The notes below the pieces were generated by a model, which was given only the letters and a program-made list of their open reading frames with translations, searched no databases and was not told where the DNA came from. Shown here one piece after another: positions 6,369 through 8,401 of a stretch of 8,401 nt of DNA (position 1 is the first letter of the stretch; the number at the start of each line of letters is the position of its first letter). The position numbers were made by a program, and so were the translations under genes. The DNA comes from Pseudomonadota bacterium. Its GTDB lineage: Bacteria > Bdellovibrionota > Oligoflexia > Oligoflexales > Oligoflexaceae. The stretch is taken from contig JAKQGS010000228.1 in assembly GCA_029556045.1 (NCBI GenBank), forward strand, positions 1 to 8,401, in the 5' to 3' direction.

Positions 6369-6412
6369 CTCCCCTCAAAGTCATGCTGTTTACCCAATCA
6401 GGAGCTTCGCGC

Positions 6413-7525
6413 ATGCCGGTTACCCAGCTTTTATCCATGATGCTTCTCGCCCTCTTTATCAGTCACTGTACAACCCCATCTGATAAATCGGAGGCTCCCA
6501 CGGCACCCCCTCCACAGGCAGCAGCAACAACTCCCGCGACAGAGCCCAAAGTCGATGGAGACAAACTCTTTCGTTACTACAAACGCCTGACAGATCGTCG
6601 GATGCCATACACCCAGGCCGATGCGGAATACCTCGCCAAACAATCGGACAAGCCCCAACCCGGCTCATTGGAAGAGGCCGTGGCAACCGCCGGTGTGTTG
6701 CGCGCCACCCTTGCTAAAGCGGACAGCACCCAAAGTTTCGAGGAGCAGGACCTCTACCAGCACCAACCCACGCCACAATCGCCAACCCGCGGCGGTGCCG
6801 GCGTGAGTGCGCCGGCAGTATCACTGGAAAAAAACCTGACGGAAAAGGATCTCAATCTTGAATCGGCGCTGGAAAACAATCCCTACCTCAAGTCCTACGA
6901 GATTTATCAGCTTGTGGATGAAGCACTCAAGAAAACCACCAATTCTCCTGGCTTTCAAGACAGCATCTCTGCCCTGTTGAAAAGCGAAGCCGGACGATGG
7001 TCCGCCCTGACGCCTCCCGGAGCTCCCGCGACACCGGAACCTCCACCGGCAGAAGCCTCGATGCCAGTGGTCACACCGGTGGAAACCAATATACCGGGGA
7101 CACCGGGAGCACTGCCACCGTCTGCGGCAGAAATAAAAACCAGCGACATCGCACTGCTGGAAGCCCAAAAACTGGCGGAGCAGGGGCTCTACAAACTGGC
7201 GATAAAAAAGGCCAATACGGTGACCAATAGCGACCCCATGTATCCCACCGCTCGCGAAAAGATCAAAATATTCAGTAACCGCGCGGTGCAAACCCTGCGT
7301 CAAAAGGCGGCAGAAGCCTTTCAAAATGCCATTCCGGTCGCCGATCCTGCCACCAAAGCCTCCTACCTGGAGCAAGCGCGGGGATATCTGCAGGAGGCAC
7401 TCAATAATTTTCCCGAGGCGGATTCCCTGCCCACCGTGCAGGAGAATCTCGCGGTGATCAGCCGTGATTTGGATCGTCTGAATGCCAATCGAGCGCCACC
7501 ACCAACTACCCCGCAGCCCCAATAA
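6413..7525 (+). CDS. Proline-rich probable lipoprotein with TPR-like C-terminus
   Basis: A 370-aa envelope protein I cannot assign to a known family. Residues 1-18 look like a lipoprotein signal (LLSMMLLALFISHC) with Cys19 as the likely lipidated residue. The lipobox is imperfect, with His at -1 where Gly, Ala or Ser is usual. Two low-complexity Pro/Ala/Thr-rich stretches (about 28-46 and 200-237) separate a middle helical part (about 48-195) from a C-terminal helical part (about 243-357). The latter, with ALLEAQKLAEQGLYKLAIKK and YLEQARGYLQEALNNFPEAD, has the spacing of TPR-like helix pairs, which usually bind proteins. ATG 6413 is preferred over in-frame ATG 6383 because AGGAG (6400-6404) is 8 bases upstream and the protein then starts directly with the signal peptide. 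A periplasmic scaffold or envelope-assembly role is possible. The ABC-F gene follows 38 bases later. Its GC-rich low-complexity DNA gives long open frames on the opposite strand, which I do not regard as genes. Confidence 0.72.
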   Translation: MPVTQLLSMMLLALFISHCTTPSDKSEAPTAPPPQAAATTPATEPKVDGDKLFRYYKRLTDRRMPYTQADAEYLAKQSDKPQPGSLEEAVATAGVLRATLAKADSTQSFEEQDLYQHQPTPQSPTRGGAGVSAPAVSLEKNLTEKDLNLESALENNPYLKSYEIYQLVDEALKKTTNSPGFQDSISALLKSEAGRWSALTPPGAPATPEPPPAEASMPVVTPVETNIPGTPGALPPSAAEIKTSDIALLEAQKLAEQGLYKLAIKKANTVTNSDPMYPTAREKIKIFSNRAVQTLRQKAAEAFQNAIPVADPATKASYLEQARGYLQEALNNFPEADSLPTVQENLAVISRDLDRLNANRAPPPTTPQPQ

Positions 7526-7543
7526 TGCGGGGCAGCGTTTCTT
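7509..7543 (+). terminator. Possible weak terminator across the lipoprotein stop codon
   Basis: CCCCGCA (7509-7515) pairs perfectly with TGCGGGG (7526-7532) around a 10-base loop that contains the TAA stop codon (7523-7525). An alternative pairing GCCCC (7516-7520) with GGGGC (7529-7533) competes with it. The tail is GTTTCTTCT (7537-7545), starting four bases after the stem and only moderately T-rich. It could partly stop transcription before the ABC-F gene, or simply be a processing or stability hairpin within an operon. Confidence 0.35.
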
Positions 7544-7563
7544 CTGCCCAGGAAATCTAACCC

Positions 7564-8401
7564 ATGATCCGGCTCGAAAACCTTTCCAAATCGTTTGGTC
7601 TGAAGTCCATCCTAGATCACGAATCCTTTCATTTTTCCCCCGGGGTGCGTTATGCACTGGTGGGGAGCAATGGCGCGGGAAAAACCACGTTGCTGCGCAT
7701 CATCAGCGGTGAGGATCACGCCGACAGCGGCGAGGTGCTGATCCCCGGACAATGCCGCCTGGGTTATCTGCCACAGGAACCGAATCCCACACCACGGCCA
7801 ACCGTTTTGCAGGAATGCCTGACGGGGGCGGCACAGTTGGAATCCCTTCAGTCCGCCATGGAGAATTCCCTGCAGGAATTACAAACCCATCATGGCGACA
7901 CGGCGCTCAAGAAGTACGAAGAGGCGGAATCCCGCTACCGCCTGGCTGGTGGTTACGCACTGGAGGCGAGGGGGCAGGAAATCCTCATGGGGCTTGGCTT
8001 TAGCGAAGAAATGGTGGCCAGCAGCCCCCTCAGTCTCTCCGGTGGCTGGCGCATGCGACTGGAGCTGGCGAAAATTTTTATCAACCTACCGGACTTTCTG
8101 ATCCTGGACGAGCCCACCAACCATCTGGATCTCCCCAGCCTGGCGTGGGTTGAACGTTTTCTTATGAATTATCGGGGCACCCTGCTTTTTGTATCGCACG
8201 ATCGCGCTCTCTTGAATCGCCTGGCCCAATGGACCCTGCATCTGCATGGGGGACACATGGAGGCCTATGCCGGTGGGTTTGATGACTTTCTGGAGCAACG
8301 CTCACAGCGGGAGGAACAGGCCCGCGCGCAAAAGGAACAACTGGACCGTAAGATCCGCGACATGGAAAAGTTTGTGGAGCGATTCGGGGCCAAGGCTTCC
8401 A
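7564..8401 (+). CDS. ABC-F family ATPase (Uup/EttA/YheS-like), 3' end outside window
   Basis: The first 279 residues of a cytoplasmic ABC-F protein; the frame runs open off the window edge. Family members have two ATPase domains in one chain and no membrane part, and act on ribosomes (relief of stalling, translation control or antibiotic protection). The first domain is complete: Walker A GSNGAGKTT (34-42), Q-loop Gln71 (GYLPQEP), signature LSGGW (158-162), Walker B with DEPTNHLD (182-189; catalytic Glu183) and switch His212 (SHD). The DEPTNHLD sequence is a hallmark of ABC-F proteins. From about 240 the chain enters the charged interdomain linker (EQRSQREEQARAQKEQLDRK, then MEKFVERFGAKAS), which in the family reaches toward the ribosomal P-site tRNA. 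The second domain is expected just past the edge. The ATG at 7564 has AGGA at 7550-7553, a spacing of 10 bases. The subfamily cannot be fixed from half a protein. The gene lies 38 bases after the lipoprotein gene, and may share its transcript. Confidence 0.93.
   Translation, partial: MIRLENLSKSFGLKSILDHESFHFSPGVRYALVGSNGAGKTTLLRIISGEDHADSGEVLIPGQCRLGYLPQEPNPTPRPTVLQECLTGAAQLESLQSAMENSLQELQTHHGDTALKKYEEAESRYRLAGGYALEARGQEILMGLGFSEEMVASSPLSLSGGWRMRLELAKIFINLPDFLILDEPTNHLDLPSLAWVERFLMNYRGTLLFVSHDRALLNRLAQWTLHLHGGHMEAYAGGFDDFLEQRSQREEQARAQKEQLDRKIRDMEKFVERFGAKAS

Noticed and set aside
7001..7130. Repeated CACCGG-type units in the lipoprotein gene, looking like a minisatellite
   Set aside because: They come from Pro/Thr-rich codons of irregular spacing and do not form a regular tandem array.
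6821..7657. 278-codon open frame on the minus strand across the lipoprotein gene and into the ABC-F gene
   Set aside because: It is antisense to two better supported genes, has a low-complexity Cys/Arg/Gly-rich translation typical of a reverse-frame shadow, and would need to cross the ABC-F start.
1..8401. Search for a defence system, CRISPR array, toxin-antitoxin pair, prophage or transposon
   Set aside because: No such gene, regular repeat array, terminal inverted repeat or attachment-site duplication is visible. The genes read as ordinary envelope, signalling and translation-factor genes.

Overview
The window looks like ordinary chromosome from a Gram-negative bacterium of moderately high GC. 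It carries two predicted outer-membrane beta-barrels, a probable lipoprotein and a large CHASE2-type adenylate cyclase. This mix, with many lone or paired envelope genes of no assigned function, suggests a member of the Bdellovibrionota/Oligoflexia or another delta-proteobacterium-like lineage. That placement is an inference from gene content; no marker gene here proves it.

Layout. (1) Positions 7-768 (+): ATPase of a FecE/BtuD/FhuC-type ABC importer (iron-siderophore, haem or cobalamin class), the probable tail of an operon that starts outside the window. (2) 822-1553 (+): small secreted beta-barrel protein of unknown function, with its own plausible promoter inside the end of the ATPase gene. 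(3) 1554-1739: convergent intergenic region with several inverted repeats, one of which looks like the terminator of the opposing gene. (4) 1740-4088 (-): CHASE2 sensor / class III (IIIb-like) adenylate cyclase. (5) 4214-4870 (+), divergent from the cyclase: unrecognised protein with an excisionase/MerR-like winged-helix motif, a Gly/Ser-rich linker and a C-terminal coiled coil, followed by a GC-rich hairpin and a strong intrinsic terminator. (6) 5082-6320 (+): FadL/PorV-like outer-membrane barrel. (7) 6413-7525 (+): proline-rich probable lipoprotein with a TPR-like helical C-terminus. (8) 7564 to the window end (+): first half of an ABC-F ATPase, cut by the window edge.

How the genes relate. 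Genes 2, 6 and 7 are envelope proteins. The cyclase senses an unknown signal through a CHASE2 domain that is expected to be periplasmic, and makes cAMP in the cytoplasm. The divergent HTH/coiled-coil gene shares its 125-base upstream region with the cyclase, so co-regulation is possible but unproven. The last two genes are 38 bases apart and may be co-transcribed, unless the hairpin across the lipoprotein stop codon terminates transcription.

I see no tRNA, rRNA, CRISPR array, insertion sequence, phage gene or defence system. No intergenic stretch exceeds about 211 bases. The least explained items are the HTH/coiled-coil protein and the overlapping palindromes at 1585-1619.
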